51,207 nucleotides of DNA from JBFGCA01 sp041567315 (GTDB lineage: Bacteria; Acidobacteriota; Thermoanaerobaculia; Multivoradales; JAHEKO01): assembly GCA_041567315.1 (NCBI GenBank), contig JBFGCA010000019.1, positions 1 to 51,207 of the forward strand, written 5' to 3'. Position numbers and translations under genes: made by a program. Shown in pieces: positions 7,272 to 15,748 of the stretch (position 1 is the first letter of the stretch; every line of letters starts with the position of its first letter). The notes beneath the pieces are model-generated. The model was not told the origin of the DNA, made no database searches, and saw only the letters and a program-made list of their open reading frames with translations.

Positions 7272-8600
7272 TCATGGGGTCACGATGGGCCAGGCGAGCG
7301 TTCCGGTGGTCGGAGGTTGTTCAGGGGCCGTGAGAACATCGCGGGAGGGAGGGCAGAAGTTGTCCTGGATCGTGAAGCCCAGCAGCAGGGGGACGGAGAA
7401 GAAGGGGTTCTGGAAGTCGGTGTTGTTCTCGGCGAAGACGAGCTGGACCCCCTCGGGGCGGAACATGACCCGATCTGGCTCGAGCTGCACGGCACACGAT
7501 CCCTGAGGAGCCCGCGGGTTGGTGTTCGTGAAGATGCAGACGTGCCGGCGTCCTGGCGCGATCCACGGTCCCTGCACGCTCTCGGGGTTGCACTCCTCGT
7601 CGCAGGTGCAGAAGCGCTGCTGCGTCTGCTGCAGGAACCCCGGCTGTACCTGGGTTTGGCGCAGAACCTCTCGCCTCACCTCGTCCACGAGAGCGACGCT
7701 TACAGCTTCCTCGACTTCACCTTCGATGATGCTGTCGAAGATGCACAGGTCGCTGACTTCCACGTCGACCTCGTCCACCACCGCGACGATGTCCCATAGC
7801 CCGCGGGCCGACAGGCTGCCCCCTCCGGGCCTGCGTTCGGTGCAGCTCGGCGACTGGGTGCTTGAGGGGGGCGGCGTCCGCGGCGGACGCGAGATCACCC
7901 CCTGCACTCGCTGGATGCCGAACACCACGCGGAACGAGAGGGTCACGTCGTTGCAGACGCTGGCGACTCCCGAGGCGTGGTACTGCAGCCGCAGGTCGAT
8001 CCGATCGACATCGTCGACTCGCGGTACCGACCTTCCGCCGGCCCGCAAGATCGGCTGGAGGCTCACAGGCACCGTGCGGCTGGCATTGCTGAGGTGCGAG
8101 CTGGCGAATACGTAGGCGTCGACGCGCTGGACCAGCAGGGCTCCGAGTTGGGTCCAGCTGACGAGCGAGCCGCACATCCCGACGTCGTAGGCGCGCGCCG
8201 ACCGCCAGGGCGCGGGCGTGCCGGGAGTCGCTACGTTCAGCGTGACGGGCGCCATCGCGCCCACGCGAACCTGCGGCAGCCGCATCCAGGCCCCTGCCGT
8301 CACCGCGTCGTCGAGGTCCTGGGCAAAGAAGTAGACGCGGGTCTGCGGATCGATGAAGTAGCGCACGTTCCCGAAGTCCCCGGCGGTATCGCGAAGCAGG
8401 AACGAGCCCACGGATGCGGTGGACTTCTCCGGGATCGGGAAGGCGTCCACGCTCTCCGGCTCAGTGGCGGAGAACACCTCGACCACCTCGAGTGGACCGT
8501 TGCATCCCAAGAGCGCGAACAGTGCAGCTGCGGCGGCGATGCCGCGATACGGTCCGATGCGAACCTCGCGGCGAGACTGGTTTCTCTTTCTCTTCGTCAT
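7272..8600 (-). CDS. Large lipoprotein of unknown function
   Basis: A 442-residue protein starting at the ATG at 8600, which follows a GGAGGGAC site; in-frame codons further upstream are not needed. The N-terminus is basic (TKRKRNQSRREVR), followed by a hydrophobic run and the lipobox LFALLGC with the acylated Cys near residue 30, so it is membrane-anchored. The rest has no family I recognise: alternating beta-rich segments, a Cys-rich patch RFCTCDEECNP near 340, and scattered Cys elsewhere that may form disulphides. It stands alone, with remnants downstream and nothing coding for about 400 bp upstream. The reading frame and lipoprotein nature are well supported; the function is not. Confidence 0.75.
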   Translation of the reverse strand: MTKRKRNQSRREVRIGPYRGIAAAAALFALLGCNGPLEVVEVFSATEPESVDAFPIPEKSTASVGSFLLRDTAGDFGNVRYFIDPQTRVYFFAQDLDDAVTAGAWMRLPQVRVGAMAPVTLNVATPGTPAPWRSARAYDVGMCGSLVSWTQLGALLVQRVDAYVFASSHLSNASRTVPVSLQPILRAGGRSVPRVDDVDRIDLRLQYHASGVASVCNDVTLSFRVVFGIQRVQGVISRPPRTPPPSSTQSPSCTERRPGGGSLSARGLWDIVAVVDEVDVEVSDLCIFDSIIEGEVEEAVSVALVDEVRREVLRQTQVQPGFLQQTQQRFCTCDEECNPESVQGPWIAPGRRHVCIFTNTNPRAPQGSCAVQLEPDRVMFRPEGVQLVFAENNTDFQNPFFSVPLLLGFTIQDNFCPPSRDVLTAPEQPPTTGTLAWPIVTP

Positions 8601-8995
8601 CAGGTCCCTCCAATTGCCCGGTCGAGTTGGCTGGTCCTGGTTCACCTTGCTTCGATTTGTCCGGCCTTGCACCGCCCGATCCGAATCGGGAACTCGAACG
8701 CGGTGCTCGAGGACTTCCAGGCGGGCCTCCTCGACCCAGCGAACGCTGAGGAACTCCACCCACAGCGACGACTGGCGGGGCCGGCCGACAGGTTCATCTC
8801 CTCCCGGTCCTGACGATCCAGCCCGCCTCGGGCAGCCGGGCGTCGATCTTCGCGCGGGCCTGCTGCTCGGGTCCACCGGTTGCGGCTACGGGCACGGCGA
8901 CAATTCTAGCCCGGCTGAGGTTCAGCTAGGCTGTTGATGCCACATGTGCTTTCAGCGAGAGCGTCAGACCGCATCAACGGGAGGGCCAAGCCAGC

Positions 8996-9598
8996 ATGAG
9001 CGAGCGCGAAGAAGTCCTCGAGGTGCGTTTCCACGGACCCTTCTCGTGGCTCAGCGGCGGGCCGATCCCGTCGGTCTTCGAGCACCCAGCAGGTCAGGAG
9101 TACGGCGTCTACCTGTGGAGCGTCGAGTATGAGGGCGGAGACCTCGTCTACTACGTTGGCGAGACATGGCGCTCCTTTGCGGCGCGAATGAAGGAGCACC
9201 TCAAGGAGTACCTGTCGGGCATGTACGACATCTTCGATGTTGAGAAGTTCTGTCGAGGCGAGAAGGACACGTTGTGGGGCGGGATGTGGCGGAAGGGCGA
9301 CGAGGTCAGAGCCGGCCAGTTCCTGCGGCGACACGACGAGCTTTGGCCTCACCTCGAGGGCATGATCCGGTGCATGCGCTTCCATCTCGGCTCGATAGAG
9401 GTCGAAAAGGAGAAACGACCCATTCAGCGCGTCGAGGCCGCAGTCGCTGCTTGCCTGCGGAAGCAGTCGGGAGTCGTAGGCGCGTTTCAGGACGAGGGGA
9501 CCATCTACTCGGCCAGGTGGCCGGAAGAGGAACCGATTGAGGTCGAGCTGACTTCAGATGCGCCCCTACTCGGCCTCCCGCGGAGGCTGGTTGCTTGA
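8996..9598 (+). CDS. GIY-YIG superfamily protein
   Basis: A 200-residue protein with GIY-YIG nuclease hallmarks near its N-terminus: YGVYLW (about 36-41) for GIY, VYYVGET (about 51-57) for YIG, then SFAARMKEHLKEY containing the conserved Arg. The usual catalytic Glu cannot be placed with confidence, so nuclease activity is unproven. The C-terminal half is unassigned and ends in an acidic stretch EEEPIEVE. The ATG is preceded by GGGAGGG. The next gene starts 29 bp downstream on the same strand and the two are probably co-transcribed, which would fit a small accessory or defence-like cassette. Confidence 0.65.
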   Translation: MSEREEVLEVRFHGPFSWLSGGPIPSVFEHPAGQEYGVYLWSVEYEGGDLVYYVGETWRSFAARMKEHLKEYLSGMYDIFDVEKFCRGEKDTLWGGMWRKGDEVRAGQFLRRHDELWPHLEGMIRCMRFHLGSIEVEKEKRPIQRVEAAVAACLRKQSGVVGAFQDEGTIYSARWPEEEPIEVELTSDAPLLGLPRRLVA

Positions 9599-9626
9599 TG
9601 GGCTGTTGGTCTGAGCTGGAGGCGTG

Positions 9627-10343
9627 ATGAAGGCCGGAGTCCTTGTGCTGGGGTCGCTGCTCTGGGACCGACGCGATGGACGACACCGTTGGAGAGATGA
9701 GCGCCTGAACCGCGATCAGGCTGTGCCAGTCGCGGTTCCGATCGGCTACGGGAGGCTCTCCCATAGCTGGGGCAATACATTCACGATGACGTTCTCTTCG
9801 GACGGCAGGGCGGGCGTGAGTTTCTTGGTGCCGCTCAAGACACCTCCGACGACCTTCTCGGCTCTCTTGGCAGAGGCGGAGTTCCTGTGGAAAGTAGAGA
9901 GTCGGGGTGCATCGCCAAAGCGCATCGGCGCGTCCTGGGGCTGTGTGGGAATTCTGTCGAGGACACGTAAGTTTGTCGCCGAGTGGGCAGATTACTTCAG
10001 GAAGAGTACCGATCCGGTTGGGCGTGTCGACGAAAGCGGCCTGCTGCTGATCAACTGGCCGAGGACTCGGGATGGAGCAGCGGCCGACGTGGACGTGATT
10101 GTGAGTGCTTCAACAAAGCCTGAGTCAGTGTGGCCGCTTGCCGCCGACATCGCTGACGCCTGGGTCCGGCAGGACGACACATACGAGCGCTACTTCTTCC
10201 AGAATGTTCAGCACGGTATTCGAACACCTGACGACGGCGCCATCTGGACCAGGATCCAGGAGAAGAATCCGCTCTGGTTGGACAATGAGGTGTACTCGGA
10301 TGCCATTGCCATCCTTCGAGCCGAACAGGAGGGCAGCGACTAG
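9627..10343 (+). CDS. Conserved hypothetical protein
   Basis: A 238-residue soluble protein starting at ATG 9627, which has GGAGG four bases upstream; a GTG directly before it is less likely. It opens MKAGVLVLGSLLWDRRDG, reminiscent of gamma-glutamylcyclotransferase-like folds (xxxYGSLxW), and has a Trp-rich middle (SWGCVGI, AEWADYF). The resemblance is limited to the first strand and the catalytic Glu of that family cannot be pinned down, so I do not assign the function. It follows the GIY-YIG-like gene closely and probably shares its transcript. Confidence 0.6.
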   Translation: MKAGVLVLGSLLWDRRDGRHRWRDERLNRDQAVPVAVPIGYGRLSHSWGNTFTMTFSSDGRAGVSFLVPLKTPPTTFSALLAEAEFLWKVESRGASPKRIGASWGCVGILSRTRKFVAEWADYFRKSTDPVGRVDESGLLLINWPRTRDGAAADVDVIVSASTKPESVWPLAADIADAWVRQDDTYERYFFQNVQHGIRTPDDGAIWTRIQEKNPLWLDNEVYSDAIAILRAEQEGSD

Positions 10344-10421
10344 CCGCTTGCCCTCCCGCCTGGTTTTCGTGTACCAGCTGGCCCCCACCGCTCGGGGCCA
10401 GCGGCCGGGCCGGGGCCAAGG

Positions 10422-11049
10422 ATGAGCCGGCGAGCCGGCACCGAGGGCCAGCACAAAGACCCTCCCGCCAGCCTCATTCGCGAGATCCCGCGGGACGAGC
10501 GGCCGCGGGAGCGGCTGCTGCGCTGCGGCCCCCAGGCCCTCTCCGACGCCGAGCTGCTGGCGATCCTCCTCCGCTCCGGCCGGCCGGGGGCCTCGGTCCT
10601 CGAGCTGGCCCGGGAGCTGCTGCGACAGAACGGGGGCCTGGCCGGGCTCCTGGGGGCCGGCGGTCGACGCCCTGGAAATTCTACTGGAACGGGGGTTCGC
10701 GGCGGATGGGCCGCGTCGTGCGGCCTGACATGCCCGCGCCGATAGCCCACCGTCTACTTGACCGTGGCGCCCCAGCCCAGCACCGGCTGATCGGCGACCG
10801 GGAGGTCTTCCGCGGCACCCTGAACCGGGCGGCGGTCGAGCCGCGGGAGAACTTGAAGGACGCGCTCCTCCGGGGCGCGGCCGGGGTGGTGCTCTTCCAC
10901 ACCCACCCGAGCGGCGACGTCTCCCCGACGCCGAGGACCTGGCCTTCACCCGCCGGATGGCCCAGGCCGGGGAGCTGCTGGGCGTCCAGCTGTTCGATCA
11001 CCTGATCCTCGGGGCTCACGGCCTGTGGATGTCGCTCAAGCAGCTCGGA
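10422..11049 (+). pseudogene. radC: radC pseudogene (frameshifted, central part missing)
   Basis: The first frame from 10422 gives the RadC N-terminus (IREIPRDERPRERLLRCGPQ, ALSDAELLAILLRSGRPGAS) up to about 10650. The expected central region is then missing or scrambled. A second frame resumes with QHRLIGDREVFRGTLNRAAV and the JAB metal motif VVLFHTHPSGD (HxHPSGD). At about 10928 it shifts again to MAQAGELLGVQLFDHLILGA and ends WMSLKQ. At least two frame changes and an internal loss make a functional protein impossible. RadC lies beside mobile elements in many genomes, consistent with this decayed island. Confidence 0.82.
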
Positions 11050-11089
11050 GGCGATCCTGAATGCGATCAGGCCGGGCAAGAGGAGGCGC

Positions 11090-11224
11090 GTGAAGACCGC
11101 CAAGCCCACCAGCCCCGCCGGCACTTACTTTGTCATCGTCGAAGCCGACCCGGAGGATCTCAACAACAACCCGAACCGCGCCAACAACGTCGCCGTCTCG
11201 ACGAGGGCTCTTACGATCGACTAG
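11090..11224 (+). pseudogene. C-terminal fragment of a CARDB-type protein
   Basis: A 44-codon frame beginning GTG after a perfect AGGAGG reads AGTYFVIVEADPEDLNNNPN and RANNVAVST. This is the characteristic final strands of a CARDB domain (AGTYxVxVxVDxxNxVxExNExNNxxxxxV). There is no signal peptide or room for a full domain, so it is most likely the tail of a lost secreted gene. A short translated peptide cannot be ruled out because of the strong ribosome-binding site. Confidence 0.5.
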
Positions 11225-11461
11225 TGATGCTAGCTACCGGGGCGGATGCGGGCCAACGCCGTTGAAGGCGGAGAGGCTAGCTTGACCGGCCCCACGGCGG
11301 CGCGGGACCGCCCAAGAACTCGCCAATCGGCTGCTTTAGAAATGGGGTGAGGAGCCCGGCCGGCCGCGCGTTCCTGGTGGTCGAGTATCTCGTCGTGCGG
11401 GGAAGCGGCGACGAGTAGCCGGCCCCCGCGTCACGCGCCGCCTTCTAGGGCGCCTGGGCGA

Positions 11462-12436
11462 TCAGCCTTCGCTGCTGCAGGAGGCGCCGCCCAGCACGCA
11501 GAAGCTCGAGCAATACGGGTGGTTGAGCCAGACGGGCGCGAGGCTGTCGGCGAGGGCGGCGCCGAGCTCGAAGCGCGGATCGTACGGCAGGAGCGTGCAG
11601 GAGACGACGCTCGGGGACGTCGCTTCTCGCCGCTTGACGACCATCCGGCTACGGGCGCACATGACCTGCGAGGGCTCGCGGCCCAGAATGCCCCAGCAGT
11701 CCACCGTGATCTCGGGAACGTCGGCGGTCGGGTCCATCTCGGGGAACAGCACCAGATCCGTCGGTGCCTTCGCGTCGAGCGGCAGGCCCAGCTCCGCGAA
11801 GAGCCGTGCGTAGCCGGCGCGCACCGCGCTCTCCGGCTCGCCCCAGCACCTGCGGCCAGCGACCGAATGACGGAAGCCGTGGTCGGCCAGCCAGCGCAAT
11901 CCGGTGAGCGCCGCATCCCACGACCTCGGCCCGCGAATCTCCTGGTGTCCCGTCGCGGTGTAGTGATCGAGGCTCACCCGCAGGTGCAGCGCGGGTCCGT
12001 GCTCTTCGAGCAGCTCCAGCAGCCGGGAGCGAGTCCGCGGACGCATCATCGGCTGCATGGCGTTGGTCAGAACGAGGACCCTGAGCCCGCGACCCAGGGC
12101 GTCCTGCAGCATCGAGACAAGCTCGGGGTTCATGAAGGGCTCGCCGCCGGTGAACCCGATCTCCCGGGTGCCGAGATCGAGATCGGCGGCCTCGTCGAGA
12201 AAACGAGCCACCTCGGCGCCGGTGAGATAGGCCAGCCGGTCGTTTGCCGGGCTCGAGCCCATGTAGCAGTTCCGGCACTCGATGTTGCACAGCGTGCCGG
12301 TGTTGAACCACAGCGTCTCGAGCCGCTGCAGGTCGACGCTCGCACGCGGCGCGCCGTTCGCCGTGACCCGGCGCTCGCGGAACTTGGCCGGATCCGCCGT
12401 CCGGGCCGGAGCGGAGCCGGGCGACGTGCTCTTCAT
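11462..12436 (-). CDS. Radical SAM protein with SPASM-like C-terminus
   Basis: A 324-residue radical SAM enzyme. CNIECRNC (Cys 50, 54, 57) is the CxxxCxxC motif that binds the SAM-cleaving [4Fe-4S] cluster, and FTGGEPFMNPE is the GGE SAM-binding motif. C-terminal cysteines (MCARSR, SCTLLP, HPYCSSFCVLGGASCSS) suggest one auxiliary cluster as in SPASM/twitch enzymes, which often modify peptides or make cofactors. The ATG at 12436 gives MKSTSPG; a GTG 21 bases upstream is possible. There is no adjacent precursor peptide or partner gene, so the substrate is unknown. Ends in a Cys-Ser-rich tail. Confidence 0.8.
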   Translation of the reverse strand: MKSTSPGSAPARTADPAKFRERRVTANGAPRASVDLQRLETLWFNTGTLCNIECRNCYMGSSPANDRLAYLTGAEVARFLDEAADLDLGTREIGFTGGEPFMNPELVSMLQDALGRGLRVLVLTNAMQPMMRPRTRSRLLELLEEHGPALHLRVSLDHYTATGHQEIRGPRSWDAALTGLRWLADHGFRHSVAGRRCWGEPESAVRAGYARLFAELGLPLDAKAPTDLVLFPEMDPTADVPEITVDCWGILGREPSQVMCARSRMVVKRREATSPSVVSCTLLPYDPRFELGAALADSLAPVWLNHPYCSSFCVLGGASCSSEG

Positions 12437-12450
12437 GACCGACGGGCAAG

Positions 12451-12660
12451 CTACCACGAGTCGAGCGCTCGCACGGGAGCGCCCTCGTACCGCACCAGGG
12501 CCTTCGCCTGGTCGCGCACCGGCCGCGCGACATCGGTCGAAAGCCCCGCCCCGAGCACGCGCGGCCCGAGGGTGAGGCCTCGAGCCGAGCGCTGTGCTCG
12601 CCAGACGCCGCGAAGCCGCCCCGCGAGGAGCACCGCCTCGCCGTGGGTGTGGTTTGCAGC
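12451..12660 (-). pseudogene. Possible C-terminal remnant of a winged-helix DNA-binding domain protein
   Basis: The frame reads THGEAVLLAGRLRGVWRAQR and ends VRYEGAPVRALDSW at a TAG. It resembles the end of AlkZ/YcaQ-like winged-helix proteins (VLVDGRVAGTWR...LGAPVRL), but only in that short block, and nothing upstream extends it. The evidence is weak; it may simply be non-coding. Confidence 0.25.
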
Positions 12661-12773
12661 GTGTATCCTGGTCGTGGCAGGCGAGGGCCGTTGGTGGCTT
12701 CGGGTGTCGCCTGTGAGCTCGGGGCCGTTAGACGGAACGGCGCACTCTGACGTGCTCGAAAAGGAGGGATCGC

Positions 12774-13109
12774 GTGGACGAGCTGATGACAACCACCGCA
12801 TTCGAAATCGACGGTACCCGAGTCACGAAGAACCACGGAATTGTCCGAGGCATCACGGTCCGCTCTCGCTCGGTCTTCGGGACGATCGGCGCGAGTCTTC
12901 AGACGATCGTGGGCGGCAACATCACTCTCTTCACCGAACTCTGCGAGAAGACTCGTGCCGAAGCGTTCTCGAACATGCTTCAGCACGCAGACGAGCTGGG
13001 GGCCAATGCGGTGATAGGGGTGCGATACGACGCGACAGAGGTCATGAGCGGTGTGAGCGAGGTTCTCTGCTATGGCACTGCCGTGACCGTAGTACGTGGT
13101 TCGTCCTAA
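12774..13109 (+). CDS. YbjQ / UPF0145 family protein
   Basis: A 111-residue protein matching the YbjQ (UPF0145) heavy-metal-binding-like family throughout: GIVRGITVRSRSVFGTIGAS, then AFSNMLQHADELGANAVIGV and RYDATEV. The GTG start at 12774 has AGGAGG (12762-12767) six bases upstream, which fixes it; the later ATG has no such site. The family forms pentameric rings of unknown function. Length is normal. Transcribed alone; the next gene starts 75 bp later. Confidence 0.88.
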   Translation: MDELMTTTAFEIDGTRVTKNHGIVRGITVRSRSVFGTIGASLQTIVGGNITLFTELCEKTRAEAFSNMLQHADELGANAVIGVRYDATEVMSGVSEVLCYGTAVTVVRGSS

Positions 13110-13184
13110 TCGATGCGTATTCTGGGTGGGTCGCGCCTGCGGCAGCGGTGAACACCAGGTAAGACGCCAGCGAGGATTTTTTCA

Positions 13185-13565
13185 GTGTTGCGAGGGCTCA
13201 GCGCCAGGTCTCCAAAACGGGCGGTGCCGATCGGCGTGGTGCTGAGCCTGCTCTACGTGGGCATTGTCCGCATTGCATTGCTGCCGGCCATGTTCCAGTC
13301 CGAGATCAGCCCGGAGGGAGCCGCCGGATACCTCGAGTCTCTGTGGCTCCAGCCGACGCCGTTCGGCGTCTCGCTCGGTCATTTGCTGTTCGCGATCGAT
13401 GGGCTGCTTCTGGCGTTCTTGTGGCTCGAGTTTCGTTCTCGGGGCGTGACAGGCGTTGGGGTCGGCTCGGTCGTGGTGAGAGCGATCTATCTTTCCGCAG
13501 CCGCCCTGTTGCTCTACCTTGGCTACGCTTTGTGGGCTGCTCGGCAGTTTCGGATGACAGGCTAG
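13185..13565 (+). CDS. Small integral membrane protein of unknown function
   Basis: A 126-residue protein with three hydrophobic segments, about 15-34 (PIGVVLSLLYVGIVRIALLP), 62-82 (LGHLLFAIDGLLLAFLWL) and 95-115 (AIYLSAAALLLYLGYALW). No family was recognised. The start is a GTG with no obvious ribosome-binding site, so the 5' end is uncertain. Its TAG stop overlaps the stop of the convergent toxin gene through a shared CTAG at 13562-13565. Confidence 0.55.
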   Translation: MLRGLSARSPKRAVPIGVVLSLLYVGIVRIALLPAMFQSEISPEGAAGYLESLWLQPTPFGVSLGHLLFAIDGLLLAFLWLEFRSRGVTGVGVGSVVVRAIYLSAAALLLYLGYALWAARQFRMTG

Positions 13566-13960
13566 CCGTCGAACGGGTCGAGCAGCGGGATTCCGCAGCC
13601 TTCGAAATCGCGGAGGTTTCGGGTGACGAGCGCGAGCTGATGGACCTGGGCGGTGGCGGCGATCAGCATGTCGGCCTGCGTGCGCTGCTCGCCGGCGGCG
13701 CGGAACCGGCCGCGGAGCTCCCCGGCCCGGCGGGCGATCTCGGCGGTCACCGGCAGGACGAGGCAGTCTTCGGCGAGGAAGCGCTCGAACCAGGCGGCGA
13801 CGCGCCGGTTTGGGCGCCAGGCGAGGCCGAAGTGGATCTCCTCGAGGGTGACGACGCTGATGCGGGTCGGCAGCGGCGCCTCGGCGGCCCAGCGCCGAAC
13901 GCGGGGATCGGGCGCGGGGCGCGCCAGCTCGCTGAGGACGTTGGTGTCGACCAGGTTCAC
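13562..13960 (-). CDS. VapC-family PIN-domain toxin
   Basis: A 132-residue PIN-domain ribonuclease. NLVDTNVLSEL carries the first acidic residue, VTLEEIHFGL the conserved Glu, and QADMLIAATA and LVTRNLRDFEG the last two acidic residues of the Mg-binding site. VapC toxins cleave RNA (often initiator tRNA or rRNA) when freed from their antitoxin. The GTG start at 13960 overlaps the antitoxin stop in GTGA, which supports this start over the long in-frame extension and implies translational coupling. Full length for the family. Confidence 0.88.
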   Translation of the reverse strand: MNLVDTNVLSELARPAPDPRVRRWAAEAPLPTRISVVTLEEIHFGLAWRPNRRVAAWFERFLAEDCLVLPVTAEIARRAGELRGRFRAAGEQRTQADMLIAATAQVHQLALVTRNLRDFEGCGIPLLDPFDG

Positions 13961-14232
13961 TCGCCGTCGCCGATCCAGCTCTCGCGGTCGCGCCGCTCGC
14001 CGACCTCGAGCGCGTAGCCGTCGGCCTCGCAAAGCTCGCGCACCTCGTCGAAGCGCTGCCCCAGCGTGCGCCGCTGACGGTCGGCCAGCCAGCGCTCGAA
14101 CTCCTCGAACAGGTCGGCCGAGATCACCGCCGCCACGAAGCGGTCCCGCGAGAAGATCCGCTGCGGCTCCTCGGCGCTTCGTCGCAGCACCTCCGACAGG
14201 CGTTGCTTGGCCTCGCCCACGCGCCAGCTCAT
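13957..14232 (-). CDS. Phd/YefM-type antitoxin
   Basis: A 91-residue antitoxin. The N-terminal SWRVGEAKQRLSEVLRRSAE, RIFSRDRFVAAVIS is the Phd/YefM DNA-binding fold, and the acidic C-terminus (ELCEADGYALEVGERRDRES) should wrap the PIN toxin encoded directly downstream. It overlaps the toxin start by four bases. The promoter elements lie so close to the ATG that the mRNA is probably leaderless. Autorepression at the AT-rich TATC repeats is expected from the family. Confidence 0.83.
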   Translation of the reverse strand: MSWRVGEAKQRLSEVLRRSAEEPQRIFSRDRFVAAVISADLFEEFERWLADRQRRTLGQRFDEVRELCEADGYALEVGERRDRESWIGDGE

Positions 14233-14239
14233 CTTGTCT

Positions 14240-14268
14240 AAGATAGATAGATTTTATAGATAAGTCAA
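14240..14268 (-). promoter_or_regulatory. Promoter of the Phd/VapC pair, probably leaderless
   Basis: On the minus strand, -35 TTGACT (14268-14263), a 17-base spacer and -10 TATCTT (14245-14240), then only seven bases to the ATG. The start of transcription would fall at or next to the start codon. The spacer and -10 consist of TATC-type repeats (TATCTATAAAATCTATC), a plausible antitoxin operator. It stands out as AT-rich in a GC-rich region. Confidence 0.6.
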
Positions 14269-14361
14269 GTCGAGAAGCGTCCCGTCACCCGGCCTGGAGG
14301 GTAGATTCGGCCCGGCAACCGCTCGGCCCCTCGGCCGTAAAGACCTCCTGGAGGTGCCTCG

Positions 14362-15696
14362 ATGATTCAAGATCGCCTGCTCGCTCGTTACCTGGTTCGC
14401 TCGGCTTGGGCCCTGGGGACCCTGCTGATTCTCCTGCCGGCAGCCGCCGCGGCCGCCGACTGGCCGCAGTGGCGGGGGCCGGTCAGGGACGGCAAGTCGG
14501 GGGAGGCGGGGCTGCTCGGGGAGTGGCCGGGCGGCGGGCCGCCGCTGGCGTGGCGGGCGCGGGGGCTGGGGGCCGGGTTCTCGAGCGTGTCGGTGGCCGA
14601 GGGGCGCATCCACACGATGGGCGATCTGGCGGACGGGCAGTACGTGATGGCACTGGCCGAGGACGGCGGCGGGCTGCTGTGGAAGACGCGGGTGGGGGAG
14701 CGTCACGAGCACGACTACGGCGGGCCGCGGGCGACGCCGACCTTCGACCGCGGCCGGCTGTACGCGATGAACACCGGGGGCGTGGTGGTGGCGCTGGAGG
14801 CGGCGACCGGCAAGCTGCTTTGGAGCCGCGACCTGGTGGCGGACTTCGGCGCCTACCTGATGCAGGCGATGGGGAGCTACGACTGGCGGTTCAGCGAGTC
14901 GCCGCTGGTCGACGGGCAGCGGGTGGTGGTGACGCCGGGGCACGTCGAGGCGCTGATGGTGGCGCTCGACCGCGACACCGGCGAGGAGATCTGGCGCACC
15001 CAGGGGCGGCGGCTGGGCCCGATCGGCGCCGACGGCGCCGCCTACTCGTCGCCGGTGATCTCGGAGGCGGGCGGCACCCGCCAGTACGTCCAGCTCCTCG
15101 GGCGCGGCGTCATCGGGGTCGAGGCCGCGACCGGCAAGCTGCTGTGGAACTACAACCGGGTGGCCAGCGACATCGCCAACATCGCGACCCCGGTGGTGCA
15201 CGGGGATCACGTCTTCGCCTCGGCCGGCTACGGCACCGGCTCGGCGCTGCTCCGGATCGGCCGCGACGCCGAGGAGTGGAAGGCCGAGGAGGTCTACTTC
15301 CTGACCGCCGACACGCTCCAGAACCACCACGGCGGCCTGATCCTCCACGACGGCACCATCTACACCGGTACCGGGCACAACAAGGGCTTTCCGATCGCCG
15401 TGGCCCTGGCTTCCGGCGAGGTGGCCTGGGGGCCGGTGCGGAACGACGGGTCCGACTCGGCGGCGGTCACCTACGCCGACGGGCGGATCTACTTCCGCTA
15501 CCAGAACGGCCGCATGATCCTCGTCGAGGCCACCCCCGAGGCCTACCGCGAGCACGGCACCTTCATGATCCCCGAGGTCTCGAAACCGAGCTGGGCCCAC
15601 CCGGTGATCGCCAACGGCAAGCTGCTGCTCCGCGAGCAGGACCACCTGTTCGCCTACGACGTCACCGCGGCAGCGCCGGTGCCTGCGGCGCGCTGA
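14362..15696 (+). CDS. Periplasmic PQQ-binding-like beta-propeller protein
   Basis: A 444-residue exported protein: residues 1-32 are a Sec signal peptide (AWALGTLLILLPAAAAAA), then DWPQWRGPVRDG, the usual opening of the PQQ-like/quinoprotein-alcohol-dehydrogenase-like propellers found in this type of bacterium. Blade motifs recur as VVVALEAATGKLLWSRDL, LMVALDRDTGEEIWRT, IGVEAATGKLLWNYN and PIAVALASGEVAWGP (A.D..TG...W). It has no dehydrogenase catalytic residues that I can place and no heme domain, so it is probably a structural or binding propeller (BamB-like fold). The ATG follows CTGGAGGTG. Monocistronic. Confidence 0.82.
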   Translation: MIQDRLLARYLVRSAWALGTLLILLPAAAAAADWPQWRGPVRDGKSGEAGLLGEWPGGGPPLAWRARGLGAGFSSVSVAEGRIHTMGDLADGQYVMALAEDGGGLLWKTRVGERHEHDYGGPRATPTFDRGRLYAMNTGGVVVALEAATGKLLWSRDLVADFGAYLMQAMGSYDWRFSESPLVDGQRVVVTPGHVEALMVALDRDTGEEIWRTQGRRLGPIGADGAAYSSPVISEAGGTRQYVQLLGRGVIGVEAATGKLLWNYNRVASDIANIATPVVHGDHVFASAGYGTGSALLRIGRDAEEWKAEEVYFLTADTLQNHHGGLILHDGTIYTGTGHNKGFPIAVALASGEVAWGPVRNDGSDSAAVTYADGRIYFRYQNGRMILVEATPEAYREHGTFMIPEVSKPSWAHPVIANGKLLLREQDHLFAYDVTAAAPVPAAR

Positions 15697-15748
15697 CTCC
15701 GGCGTCGGGCGCGGCCGGCAGGAGCGACGCAGGCCACGCAGCAGCCGG

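Noticed and set aside
11281..11461. Short frames downstream of the CARDB fragment
   Set aside because: Too short, no start signal or recognisable motif.
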